From Micromussa lordhowensis (taxonomy: Eukaryota > Cnidaria > Anthozoa > Scleractinia > Lobophylliidae), in the NCBI GenBank assembly GCA_964020085.1, contig OZ026597.1, positions 22,202,221 to 22,266,220 on the forward strand: 64,000 nt of DNA. Direction: 5' to 3'. Each line of letters begins with the position of its first letter. Positions within the stretch are counted from its first letter, which is position 1. Shown here piece by piece: positions 1 through 10,047 of this stretch. Below the pieces are notes generated by a model that ran no database searches, was not told the DNA's origin, and was given only the letters and a program-made list of their open reading frames with translations. A program made the translations under genes and the position numbers.

Positions 1-49
1 GAAGAAGCCTGAAAAAAAAAAACCAGGGCTTCAACGGGATATGATGTGT

Positions 50-88
50 GGCTTCATAGCTCAGTTGATAGAGCATCGCACCGGTATC

Positions 89-122
<34 letters not shown>
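50..122 (+). tRNA. tRNA-Thr-like (anticodon GGT), copy 1
   Basis: A 72-base cloverleaf can be drawn: acceptor GGCTTCA (50-56) pairs with TGAAGCC (115-121), D stem GCTC/GAGC, T arm ACGGG-TTCGAAT-CCCGT, followed by a run of seven T as a pol III terminator. The B box GGTTCGAATCC is perfect. Placing the anticodon at 83-85 gives GGT (Thr). Oddities are C instead of T at position 33 and an A-C mismatch closing the anticodon stem, so it may be a tRNA-derived repeat rather than a working tRNA. Confidence 0.6.
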
Positions 123-380
123 TGATTTTTTTCGGGCTTCTTCTTTCCTACTGCCTAAGTTGGAAAGTTTACTGCGATGATCATTCTTCACTTTCATGGT
201 ATAAAATTGTTACGCAGCGCTCTCTCGTGGTATATTTAACAATTATCCTGCGAAATCGCGCGGAATATCGTCTGTTATTTTTTCAACAAATTGTAACACT
301 ATCCAAATATGGTCATGATGCTCTATATATATGAAATGTGTATATATGAAATAATTCATATTTGAACTGCGGCTGTAGAT

Positions 381-411
<31 letters not shown>

Positions 412-479
412 TCCAACTTAGGCAGTAGGAAAGAAGAAGCCTGAAAAAAAAACCAGGGCTTCAACGGGATATGATGTGT

Positions 480-518
480 GGCTTCATAGCTCAGTTGATA
501 GAGCATCGCACCGGTATC

Positions 519-552
<34 letters not shown>
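480..552 (+). tRNA. tRNA-Thr-like (anticodon GGT), copy 2
   Basis: Identical in sequence to copy 1 over the cloverleaf, with the same T-run after it and the same atypical position 33 and anticodon-stem mismatch. It sits at the centre of a nearly complete palindrome. Confidence 0.6.
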
Positions 553-759
553 TGATTTTTTTCGGGCTTCTTCTTTCCTACTGCCTAAGTTGGAAAGTTT
601 ACTGCGATGATCATTCTTCACTTTCATGGTATAAAATTGTTACGCAGCGCTCTCTCGTGGTATATTTAACAATTATCCTGCGAAATCGCGCGGAATATCG
701 TCTGTTATTTTTTCAACAAATTGTAACACTATCCAAATATGGTCATGATGCTCTCGATA

Positions 760-1135
760 TCTGTCATCCGTAGGTAACAGATATCCGGCGGTATACGTAG
801 CTTCGTACGTGGGAAGAAAAAGTGAAGTGAGAAAATGTCGACAGAGAGATTTACAAGGATTTAGGCTGTTTTGTTATCAATTTGTTGAATAATACAACAA
901 TTATCCTGCTCAATCTCGCGGAACGGAATATCGTCTGGTATCTTCAAGCGAATCAGGTGAAGAATTCATTTGGGAGAATCATCATTTATAACTTAGAAAT
1001 GAAAGCCTACGTTGTCCTCTCACCTGGCTCAGTTGCTGTAACAGAACTTGTAACTTGTATATACAGCGCAAGGATGATTTAATTCAATCAGCAGTAAAAG
1101 ACACAAGACACATTCAAATTTGTTTTTAAATTTAC
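760..1135. other. Non-coding stretch, no recognised gene
   Basis: AT-rich, with a short hairpin near 762-786 (GATATCTG/CAGATATC). This lies in what would be an intron of gene E if that gene continues left of the window. No exon-like block with matching splice phase was found. Confidence 0.4.
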
Positions 1136-4100
1136 CTGATGGAATAGTTGGTGGCTCTGTAGTCGGTAGTGGTGTTGTAGATTCTGTGAATTGAGAAATA
1201 TATAATGATAAGAAGTAATGAAGAGGCAATTTCCTTGTTTAGAAATGTAAACGACATGAAAAGGACAGAAAGTAGAAGTTGGTTCAGCGAAAGTAATACT
1301 GTAGGCCATTTGGGTTAAGTTTCTGTGTGGCAATGAAAATGGACCTCAAGGAAACGAGGAAGTTACAGAGTGAATTGGCCTCATAGTCATCGAAACAATG
1401 AAGACGCTCTCTTTTATCACGCGACACTCGATTGCGATTAAGTTCACAGTTGCGCGACTGTTGTTTTTATTACAAAACAAAACTTGCTTGGGATAATAAG
1501 AGAGTGGGAAGTCTGTATATGGGTGTAACTCTATGATTTATATGGTGATAACTGTATGATCGCTTGTTAAGTGAATTATTTCATTACCAGGTAGAGACGT
1601 TGTGGCCGCTGTAGCAGGCACAGTTGTTTGAGGGTCTAAAAAAATAGGATAATAGAATAATAATGAATGGAAACAAACAAAAGAGGAACAAAACTGCAAG
1701 AACATATGTACAAATATTCATTTTGGAAGTGATTCAAAATCAGCAGTCCAATAAATAGGGATAGGAATTAGTCTTACCGAAAAGAATAGTTTACAAATTG
1801 CTTTGTTTATGTTACCCAAACATAAAGACCTCTTTGTGCAAGACGGCAGCGAAAACACGTATAGTCGTATTTTTTCATGGCTAAGGCCCAGTTAACGAAC
1901 ACTATTTATAATATTGCGTTCCAGGTTCTGATTAACTACGTTAGAAACCTACGTTGGGGTGTGATCTTAAACACCATGTTCTCTGCTTCGCCTCCAAAGC
2001 CATCGAAACAACCGCCGGCAGAATCTCCATCGCTGAAGTAAGTTTGTGCAGCATCTTTACCACTTCTACAATGTCCAAATGACTGAATACCAAACACTGT
2101 ATAACCTTTCTCACTCGCTAGTCTAGCGCATTTTCTAATGACCTTGCTCGTATCAAACCAGTCCACCTCATCAGTCAAATCAGCTAACAGTTCCGGCAAT
2201 GGTCTAGGATCGACTTTGTTATCTTTGAAGCATCCGACTTCTTCGTAAGAAACTTGCTGTTGATCTACAATTATTAATAGAAAATTATGTCCGATAATAC
2301 TGTTTGTGGGGTGAGGCAGAAACATGAACTGGCCTGTGGTACTATTCTAGCGAAACTTTCGGTTGTTTTCTTGCTCACGTACGTTAATTAGGTTATCTTG
2401 CTTGTGTTTCACATTGATGTCATTGTTTAAACCATGTTAATTCAGAGTAGATATGGTAGCAATAAATACCTCGTTGAGCGCCTTCCACTGAAGCATCAAG
2501 GGATGCAAACATCGTCTGCACCTCAGGCATTGTACCTAAAGCAATGTGCAATAAACAACAACGTTTAGAAAATAACCCAAAGCAAATACGCACGCTGATT
2601 GGTTAAAACCGTGTTTCTGTAACTCGATAGAAACACAAAACTAGCACGAGCTGATGACGTAATGATGGCGCGAACAAAGAGAATTTACATTTTGATGATC
2701 GAAGTAAACAAGTTGTTTTTCTTTTCCTTCGTCGCGGTATTTTCTAAAAGAAATAGAAAACATGTTCTCCGTGTTCCTATCGAGTTATAGAAACACGAGT
2801 GAAAGTTTGGGAGAACTCGAAAAAGCTGTGGAAACAGCATTTCTCGTTCTCCCAAACTTTCACTCGTGTTTCTATTTAACAATTAGATTATGAGCTCGAG
2901 ATTTCTATCACGTGATAGTTGACGAGGGCGTAGCCCGAGTCAACTATCGCGCGATAGAAATCGAGAGCGAATAATCTAATTGTTTTAGTATAAATCTACT
3001 AGTCGTTCAACACTTAATCTAAATCCTCTTCTTAACACTTCGAAAACGCCAAGAAACGGCCGTCATTTTGTTAACAAGTGCACACTGTTACGCTACTCAC
3101 TATCTATCACAGAATAGATAGTGAGTAGCGTAGCCAATCAGAGAACGGCCTTCGTGATAGAACGCTAGAGTAGATTTATACTAAAACTCGATAGAAACAC
3201 GGCACATGTTTTCTATTTCTTAAATATTTTTTAACGACGGCACAGACACAGAAAGCCCAATGACTGACATCCTCTGACACTCAATAAGACTAAAAGACAG
3301 GGACTGTGTTATAACCCTTTCGAACAATGTAGAGGGCTATTTGAAGTGGCTGGCACTTTCCAGCAGTTGTTCTACTACCACTCTTTATCAAGCGGCTTTA
3401 GAGTATAGCATCACACAAATTCCCAATCAATGGTGAACAAGTTGTGGTTAACTTAATTGATGGCATAATTGGAAAACCACTGTAACACTGTGACCTGTTA
3501 AAAGCCCCTTCATATTAAAAAATAAAAATAAAACCGGCTCGATGACTCACACTTTTTATTGTGGATTCTAAAAACAACGTTTGTTAGATTTCTTAAAATA
3601 AACCTATCATTTAGAGTCACGATTAAATGAATTAGCGCATTTCTTTACGGATAATTCCATATACGTGTATCTCACCATCTTTCTCAGTCTCATCACGGTC
3701 TTCAGTACTTGTCGTCAATTCCTCATCAGTTTTTATTCCTTCTAACTCGTCGGTGATATCTACATGAAGTTTTGATGAAAAATTTATCTTCACCGGCTTT
3801 GCTGAGAACCTGGGTGAATGGCTTAATAATACAAATTTAACACAACACATGATAGTTGTCAGGTAGTTTTGTTTTCCTCACTGCCCATGACCAATTCGTG
3901 TACTTTCCAAGTTCTTTTTAATTACACGGGGCTTTAGATACCTTCGTAGGGGCGCGGTGGCCTCATGGTTAGTGCGCTCGACTCCGGAGCTAAAAACAAC
4001 TTTTGTTAGATTCAGAGTCACCTTCTGAAATTTCTTAAAATAAACCTAATATTTAGAGTCATGATTAAATGAATTAGCGCATTTCTTTCGCTCCGGGTTC

Positions 4101-7100
4101 GAGCCATAGCCGGGGACATTGTGTTGTGTTCTTGGGCAAGACACTTCACTCTCACAGTGCCTCTCTCCACCCAGGTGTGTTAATGGGTACCGGCGAATTT
4201 GATGCTGGGGGCAACCCTGCGATGGACTAGGGGGGAGTAGAAATACTCCTAGTCGCTTCATGCTACTGAAACCGGGATAAGCTCCGGCCTGATGAGCCAT
4301 TAGGCTCGTATGCAGACTTTACCTTAGACTTACCTTAGATACCTTTTGAAGAAGTATGGTAACTAGTGGAATTACAATTACCGTGACCGTTATCACAGAT
4401 AACATAAAAAAATACTAAATTGGGCTTGGATTGTTTATTTCCTGCCATTGTGGGAGTCTGACTTCCATCTTACTGCTATCCTCCCCTTACGCCGAAGAAA
4501 GTGTGCTTAATATCATTGCACCATTGTTGTGCATGCACTCATTTGGTCACTATGTCGAAATATTTTGCAAGACTTTCTTTAGATGGTGCTAGTGCAGCGT
4601 TATCGTAATGTTCTGTGCCCCCCGTTAGCTGGGCTTTGGAAAGGTACCTTCTCGATTGTTAAAGTCCTCCAATGAATCCAGAAGTGTGCTGATGTCGTTT
4701 CTTGCCGCTATCGGAAAAATCCGGAAGCACAACCCTGTCAGTTAGTTGTTCCTCTATTCAAGATTGATGCTCATATAAACAAAAACTGTGTTTATCAGAG
4801 AAATGAAATATGATAGGAAGCTGATATCAGTGGATTAAGTTATAAGGCATTGTGAATGCATCCCGGGAGGGGGGGGGGGATAGCCTGCAAGGCTCACCTT
4901 TGAGTCACGCGCGCGAGTAGAGAGCAAAGCGATCCGGCGGGAAAGAGTCTCGCGGCCTCGCAGCTTGATTTCGCGCTCGCGGGCACTTTTGCTCCAACGT
5001 GAGCATGGGGGGCTGGGATTAAAATTACGCGGGTGCTCGTCGTACGTTTCAGGGGGTTTTGATGCCTCTTAGGGTGCACAGTCACAAAAGGTCCATAGCG
5101 GGAGCTTGAACCGAAAAAAATTGACAGGAGGTTACGTGTTGTTTTAGAATTGGTGCCTCTTAGGGGTGAAAACACTTCAAGCCACGCCCACAAAACAGAG
5201 TCTTGGTACCTCTTAGGGCTTCTTTTCGAAAGTTCTGACCAGCACCCCTGTCCTTTTTCTTTGGGAGTCCCCCAGCGCATGTATATTTGGTTGACTTTGT
5301 GAGTATGAGATCAGTTTAAAGTGTCGTGTTTCTTTTCGAATGCTTTTTTAACAAGTTTGTTGTAACAATACATCTAAAACTTTGATTTCTGTTGATTCCA
5401 ATTTGACCAACAAAGTCTCAACAATTCATTCCAAACTCCAAAGCTTGCAAATATTTTCCTTGATATTCCTGCTATTGTTAGACTTTTCATTTTTTTAGAA
5501 CGGGTTTCAATTGAGTGTCGTATACCAAACCAGTTACTTACCAGTTAGACTACTCAGCTAATCTCGAACCGTAGTAAAATCAAAACCGAAACCAAAGTAA
5601 TTGTCTGATTACTTTCGAAACTCAATTGAAAACCGCTGTAATTTTCAAAGTGAAAGTCTCACTAATTTGTTTACCTAATAGTTTTCCAAATATTTGTCCT
5701 AGACAGTAGAAGTAACAATAACAATATAGAGCCGAAAGGGCATTGGAGAGCTGTTCCAATTTTTGCACAGTGTCTATAGTTGTGGCGACATGATTGCAAC
5801 TCGATGTTTCACTGTCATCGTCCAACATTCATTGATCCACAGTTAGAAAATGTATGCATTATTTTGTTTGTAAACAAGTGCCGATTAGAGCATCAAAAGC
5901 ATAGCATGCATTAAGTGAACTGGAATTCAAAATTAAAGGCTCTAGATACTTTGCTGACAAGTGTGGATAAGAGAACAAGAATAATCTATTTCGAGTTTTT
6001 CTTACACGAGTAGAATCATGCCAGCATACACGTACGAGATCAGACATCAATACTACTCTGCTCATCTGAGGTCATGTCAGTTTTTAATAAAACAATCCAT
6101 TGAGCCACTGACGAAAATGTGTCAACCTCTTTTATCAAAGTGACACAAAAATCTCAGAAGGCGGGGGTGGGGGAGGGGGGGACTCACATATGAAAGGGGC
6201 ATTGATGCCCGTCGGAAATTTTGAACTAAACCCCTAAAGGAGACCGATCTGGACGTGGCCCAATCAAGTAAATACAACGAATTAAAAAGATACAGATTAA
6301 ATCAGGAGCCCCTCCTGATTAAATATATATGTTTATATTTCTTCGCGTGCAACCCTAAACGAGACCTTCACGGCTAAATATCAAGGCGTTTTACCCAGAA
6401 CACCCTAAGTGAAACCAAAATCCCAAATTTACACCCCTAAGCGAGACGACAAGCATCCCCGCCCCATTCGTATGCGAGTGCCCCCCCCCCTCCCGGGACA
6501 AAAATATTGCCACTTGACTCTGTCATTCCACCTTGCTCTCACGTGCGTGACTTCAGTTATATTTTAGGCGGGAAAACAAAAATGCTAATGTAGCGTATTA
6601 AAAACGGGTCACTAATTAATTTCCCGCCTAGAATACAACCCCAGGTACGCACAAACCGACATTTCATATGGTCTGATTTGATTAATATTTAACGCGAGAA
6701 ATTCTTTCGCGTTAGTCTAGCAGAGGAATGTATGTAATTGTAAAGTCTTGTAAGAGGGAGCCCTCAATAAATAATTTGGCCTAGGTTTGATAACTGCTAG
6801 TTGCCCTATCTTTCAAGAAGAATAGAGTGTTCGTAGTTTATTTCGTAAATTGTGATAAAATGAGTCACAAAAACAAAGTTAAAGATCGGCTAGAAGGAAA
6901 TATCAAATATTATCAAAAATGTAGTGATGGTTCTAACCGTAGCACGGACTGACAACTATAATTACCGCATCACACTGCGGTAATGACCTTCACTAAGCAA
7001 ACCGTTTTATAAGAAGCATGATTTTGAGTATTAGAGCAGTAAACAGATCAGATTCGACAATTCAATTTGAACCTTACCTTCCTGAGCGAAAGAACAACGA

Positions 7101-7144
7101 AGTAACAGCTGTAACAGCAGAAGTACGAACCATGGAACACGCAT
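1136..7144 (-). CDS. Gene E: secreted WSC-like protein, 3' end off window
   Basis: Six exons on minus, all joined at phase 1: 7144-7078 (signal peptide, MRVPWFVLLLLQLLLRCSFA then QE), 3801-3676 (acidic Asp/Glu/Thr-rich spacer, 41 residues), 2535-2470 (21-residue spacer), 2264-1953 (WSC-like domain), 1635-1588 and 1183-1136 (Thr/Pro-rich mucin-like linkers). The WSC-like exon has the family's GCFKD start, PLPELL, a KGYTVFGIQ stretch and four cysteines, as in genes A-C. The last visible exon ends at a good donor in phase 1, so the protein continues left; a D8C domain would be expected by analogy. About 222 residues are visible. I chose the start at 7144 over an upstream in-frame ATG at 7225 because it puts the hydrophobic signal at the N-terminus. 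Function unknown; secreted or extracellular. Confidence 0.75.
2609..3202. mobile_element. Foldback/MITE-like element in gene E intron
   Basis: Ends are inverted: CCGTGTTTCT...ACTCGATAG on the left against CTCGATAGAAACACGG on the right. Inside are several perfect or near-perfect palindromes: about 2879-2983 (arms reading CAATTAGATTATGAG) and about 3091-3130 (CTACTCACTATCTAT and its complement). No coding capacity. Confidence 0.6.
3949..4335 (+). mobile_element. tRNA-derived SINE, interrupted in its tRNA head
   Basis: The head reads like a tRNA A box (GGTGGCCTCATGGTTAGTG) and B box (GGTTCGAGCC at about 4096), followed by a body ending near GACTTTACCTTAG. Between the two boxes lies 3990-4088, a copy of the nearby gene E intron segment 3569-3654 with about 19 extra bases. 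A related body fragment occurs at about 51300-51460. Confidence 0.6.
4860..5290. repeat. GC-rich repeat with CCTCTTAGGG motifs
   Basis: Starts with CCCGGGAGGGGGGGGGG and contains repeated TGCCTCTTAGGG-type motifs at about 5060, 5153 and 5210. The 128-codon minus-strand frame across it has no splice context or family resemblance and is treated as spurious. Confidence 0.45.
6160..6498. mobile_element. Short inverted-repeat element with G/C-run ends
   Basis: The left end GGGGGACTCACATATGAAAG is close to the reverse complement of the right end (CATTCGTATGCGAGTGCCCC). Inside are several CCCTAA-plus-GAGAC motifs (about 6230, 6352 and 6436) resembling those of the 4860-5290 repeat read on the other strand. 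Probably a non-autonomous element. Confidence 0.5.
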
Positions 7145-8910
7145 CTTGTCTTCACCAGACGAGAAAGAAGAGTGTAAAGTAGCCCGATTTGAAGGGCTAT
7201 GAATATGATCTTGGCCTTGAAGCAAATTACAATAGATGCAGGGCAGTCGGAACTAATGGAAGGTAAATATCAGTTTTATCGGATATACGATACGCAAGTT
7301 ATGACCCTAAATGGTCACATATCTACTTCCGCTGTGATGTCACGCTCCGTGAAAAATAGTAGAAAATAGAAAAAGATGAAATATGGACATAATAATACAC
7401 TAAAGAATGGCATAAAAGATATCAACACAGTTTCCATGCTATTTTTATACTCTATAGAATTAAAAATTTGGTCCGATCGATATTAAACAGAAGAAGCATT
7501 TGCTCACCAGACCTTATCTGATTAAGTTTTTAGCTGCTAACCCTCTTGGGCAAAAAGGAAAAATGTTGTTTTACTTTATACAAATAAATACGCTGCGACG
7601 TTTTTATCATTCTTTGAAGAAAAAATATGTTAACTTAATTGCATGTAGGACTAGACCACTGCAGTATGAAGGGCACAGCGGCTACTCATTTTGACTTTTC
7701 ACTACTTAATATAATTAAATTTGACCACAACGTTGGTCCAAACATATGCGGATATTTGTCTCTTGTTGCCTTTACTTTAACAAATCTATCATCGTTGAAT
7801 CACAGTTTCTCTATATAGGTTATATAACGTGAGAGTAGATCTTTAAATAGAATCTGGAACAATTCATGATTATTGCTTACGCACTGGAACACACCTAACG
7901 ACGGGATAAGGGTAGCAACGTTGTAAACAAAGAAGAATGAGAACGTCGGTTGCGAAAAAGATACGTAAGCGTAGCGTGTTTCGTTTGATATAAAATCCGT
8001 GTTTGATATAAAATCCGTGTATTAAGCTTTAACAAACACTTAGTTCAGTGACCCTCCCATATACTCGAAATATTTACATTTCCGTCGGTGAAAGTTGACA
8101 AAGTTGGGGCTGACATAAAATTTGGAAGTTCAAGTGCGTCTCTATGACAACACAAAAGCAATATTTGTTTGGACTTCCCTCTAAAAATTATTCAGGGAAC
8201 TTTTAACAACTCAAACTCCTGTTTAGAATAGAAAAGCCCAAGAGCAAGATCTCTCGGAATAGGGGATGAGCAAATGATGCAAACTGTATATTTTCTCACT
8301 TCAAGCTGACTACAAACAAGCAGGTCATTTAAAAGACTACTTTCAGTCCTTTTAAGCCTTGTAAGGTAAACAAGAAAAAATCAGTCTATTTTCTGACACT
8401 TTTTATGGCCGGCTCGAAATAGCACAGCATGTTTCAGTGTTAGCTATAAACAATGAAACGGGAAGTATGTAGTGTATGATCTAAGTTGCAATTTCGGTAT
8501 CATATGGTTTATGTCCACGTATGTGATCCCACATTGCGGTGCTGCCGTGACACTTACTCAGTGTTCCTGCATTCACTGGCTTGCTTTCCAGCAATAGTAG
8601 AATGATTTTGTTTCATATTTTGCTTCAACTTATCCGAGTAATTATTTTCATCGTGGATTGTTGCAGATATTAAGTGACACCATGAACGCCTTGTGGAAGG
8701 AAATGGACTATTCAGTTATAACCGGCCTGTATGGAGCAAAAATGTTATCCGGATTTGGCCTTTTATGTCGAGTTTCCTTAAAACGGTAACATCGATTTTT
8801 CATGGGAGTTACATGGCATGAAACATTTGCCACAACGCTGAAGGAAAAAGTGAAAGACTGTGTTGTGATATTGGACCAGAGCCACAGGAATTTCCAGTTC
8901 CTCTTTCCAC
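7145..8910. other. Intergenic: gene E promoter side, no gene seen
   Basis: Lies between the start of gene E (7144, minus) and the 3' flank of the carbonic anhydrase gene. AT-rich, with a directly repeated GATATAAAATCCGTGT near 7990. No exon or RNA gene could be supported. Confidence 0.4.
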
Positions 8911-8911
8911 C

Positions 8912-9156
8912 CAGGGCTGGGTTGTTCGAAAGCCGGTTAACGCTAACCCAGGATTAAAAGTTAATCGAAGTATCAAGTTTTTCTCGTATAAAAATGTTTT
9001 TCACTTCTTATGTTTTCTGTAGTTTGACATTACCCAAGCTCAAAACTGAAGGACAAACAGTACAAACAGAAAACCTCAGAAAAAATACAAAACTGAGATC
9101 AAAATTCTTGCTAATCCTGGGGTAGCTTAATCGGGCTTTGAACTACCCGGCCCAGG
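8912..9156. mobile_element. MITE with inverted ends
   Basis: The left end CAGGGCTGGGTTGTTCGAAA and the right end TTTGAACTACCCGGCCCAGG are inverted copies. Inner arms also match (CTAACCCAGGATTAA versus TAATCCTGGGGTAGC). No open frame. Confidence 0.65.
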
Positions 9157-9489
9157 AGTATAAATAGACACTATATGCGGGGAATTGTTGCAGCGACCTA
9201 GCAAAATACTAGGGTGGGAGGGACAGTGGGTTGGTAGGTTGGTTGAGTTGGTTTTTCGCGGCAACTAGTATCACATCCTATCTGAGGTGTATTTTTGTCA
9301 CAAAAACGGATAAGGGAGATGCCAGCTGCAGAACATGTAATTAATACCATGAGCCCCGCTTATCCGATGCTTTGTTTTAGAGTGAAGACTAATCGCTATA
9401 ACTATTTTCTGGTAGGGAAGTGAAATTGGAAATATAAGACTTCAGTCAGAAAAGTCAGAAAAGACTGCAATTAGTTTGCAACTGCATGT

Positions 9490-9505
9490 TTATTTAACTT
9501 TTATT
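9490..9505 (-). terminator. Candidate poly(A) signals for carbonic anhydrase
   Basis: AATAAA reads on minus at 9495-9490, and again at 9505-9500, about 550 bases after the stop codon at 10048. No closer AATAAA was seen on this strand, so the 3' UTR would be about 0.5 kb. Confidence 0.45.
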
Positions 9506-9673
9506 TCAATTAATCATAAAGGGTAATGATAGATACTCCCAATACAGGTCGCTTGCAAAACATGCTGACTGCATTCATGAACAGGCTGTGGTATTTCTAG
9601 CCTTTCTAGGCTCCGGCTGGAAGGGTTTGACCGCGGCTGAAAGGGCTGAGAAGGAACTGGTTAAGAGTGAAGT

Positions 9674-9715
<42 letters not shown>

Positions 9716-9748
9716 GACAAGAGACCATGATAATTTAGTTTTATAAAC

Positions 9749-9789
9749 TGAGTTGATAATGTGAATTGGCCACCGTAAAGAGATTCGAA
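9749..9789 (-). repeat. Copy of the 48747-48791 repeat, truncated
   Basis: Shares about 40 bases with 48747-48791 but stops just before the hammerhead-like part. The short frames overlapping it on both strands are not genes. Confidence 0.5.
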
Positions 9790-10047
9790 GAGTGAAGTGG
9801 CCAAGGGCGTCTTCCCTCCTCCCCCCACCCCTCCCGCTTTCTCTTCGCTCCATCCTAGACTAGAGATAGACAACTTGTTCACAGTCAAAGGTATTTCCAG
9901 CTGTGAGAATACCGAGAATAAATGTGTTACTGTGGAAACACTCGTTGTCGCATCAGTGCATTTAAGACACCAAGTTTATAAACTACAGCTAAACTACAAA
10001 TAAGCAATGATTGAATGCAACAACACTTGCTGCGATGGTCGGCAAGC

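Larger units (their letters stand above)
1..755. repeat. Tandem pair of palindromic units carrying tRNA-like genes
   Basis: Bases 1-324 recur almost unchanged at 431-754 (offset 430). In the second unit the tRNA is flanked by long inverted arms: 379-433 is the reverse complement of about 576-630, and 434-468 (including an inverted copy of the tRNA 3' end) is the reverse complement of about 535-575. The first unit has the same inner arms (1-39 versus 105-145); its outer left arm lies off the window. The similarity stops after base 324/754. Short ORFs read through both copies are translations of the tRNA and flank, not genes. Confidence 0.85.

Noticed and set aside
41..773. Two 97-100 codon frames (41-334, 471-773)
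   Set aside because: They translate the tRNA-like gene and its palindromic flank; the duplicated DNA explains their similarity.
4894..5280. 128-codon minus-strand frame
   Set aside because: Lies in a GC-rich repeat with CCTCTTAGG words, no splice or family support.
5622..5828. 68-codon minus-strand frame as a possible gene E exon
   Set aside because: The possible acceptor gives a phase that does not match the phase-1 pattern, and the Cys/Tyr-rich end looks like low-complexity translation.
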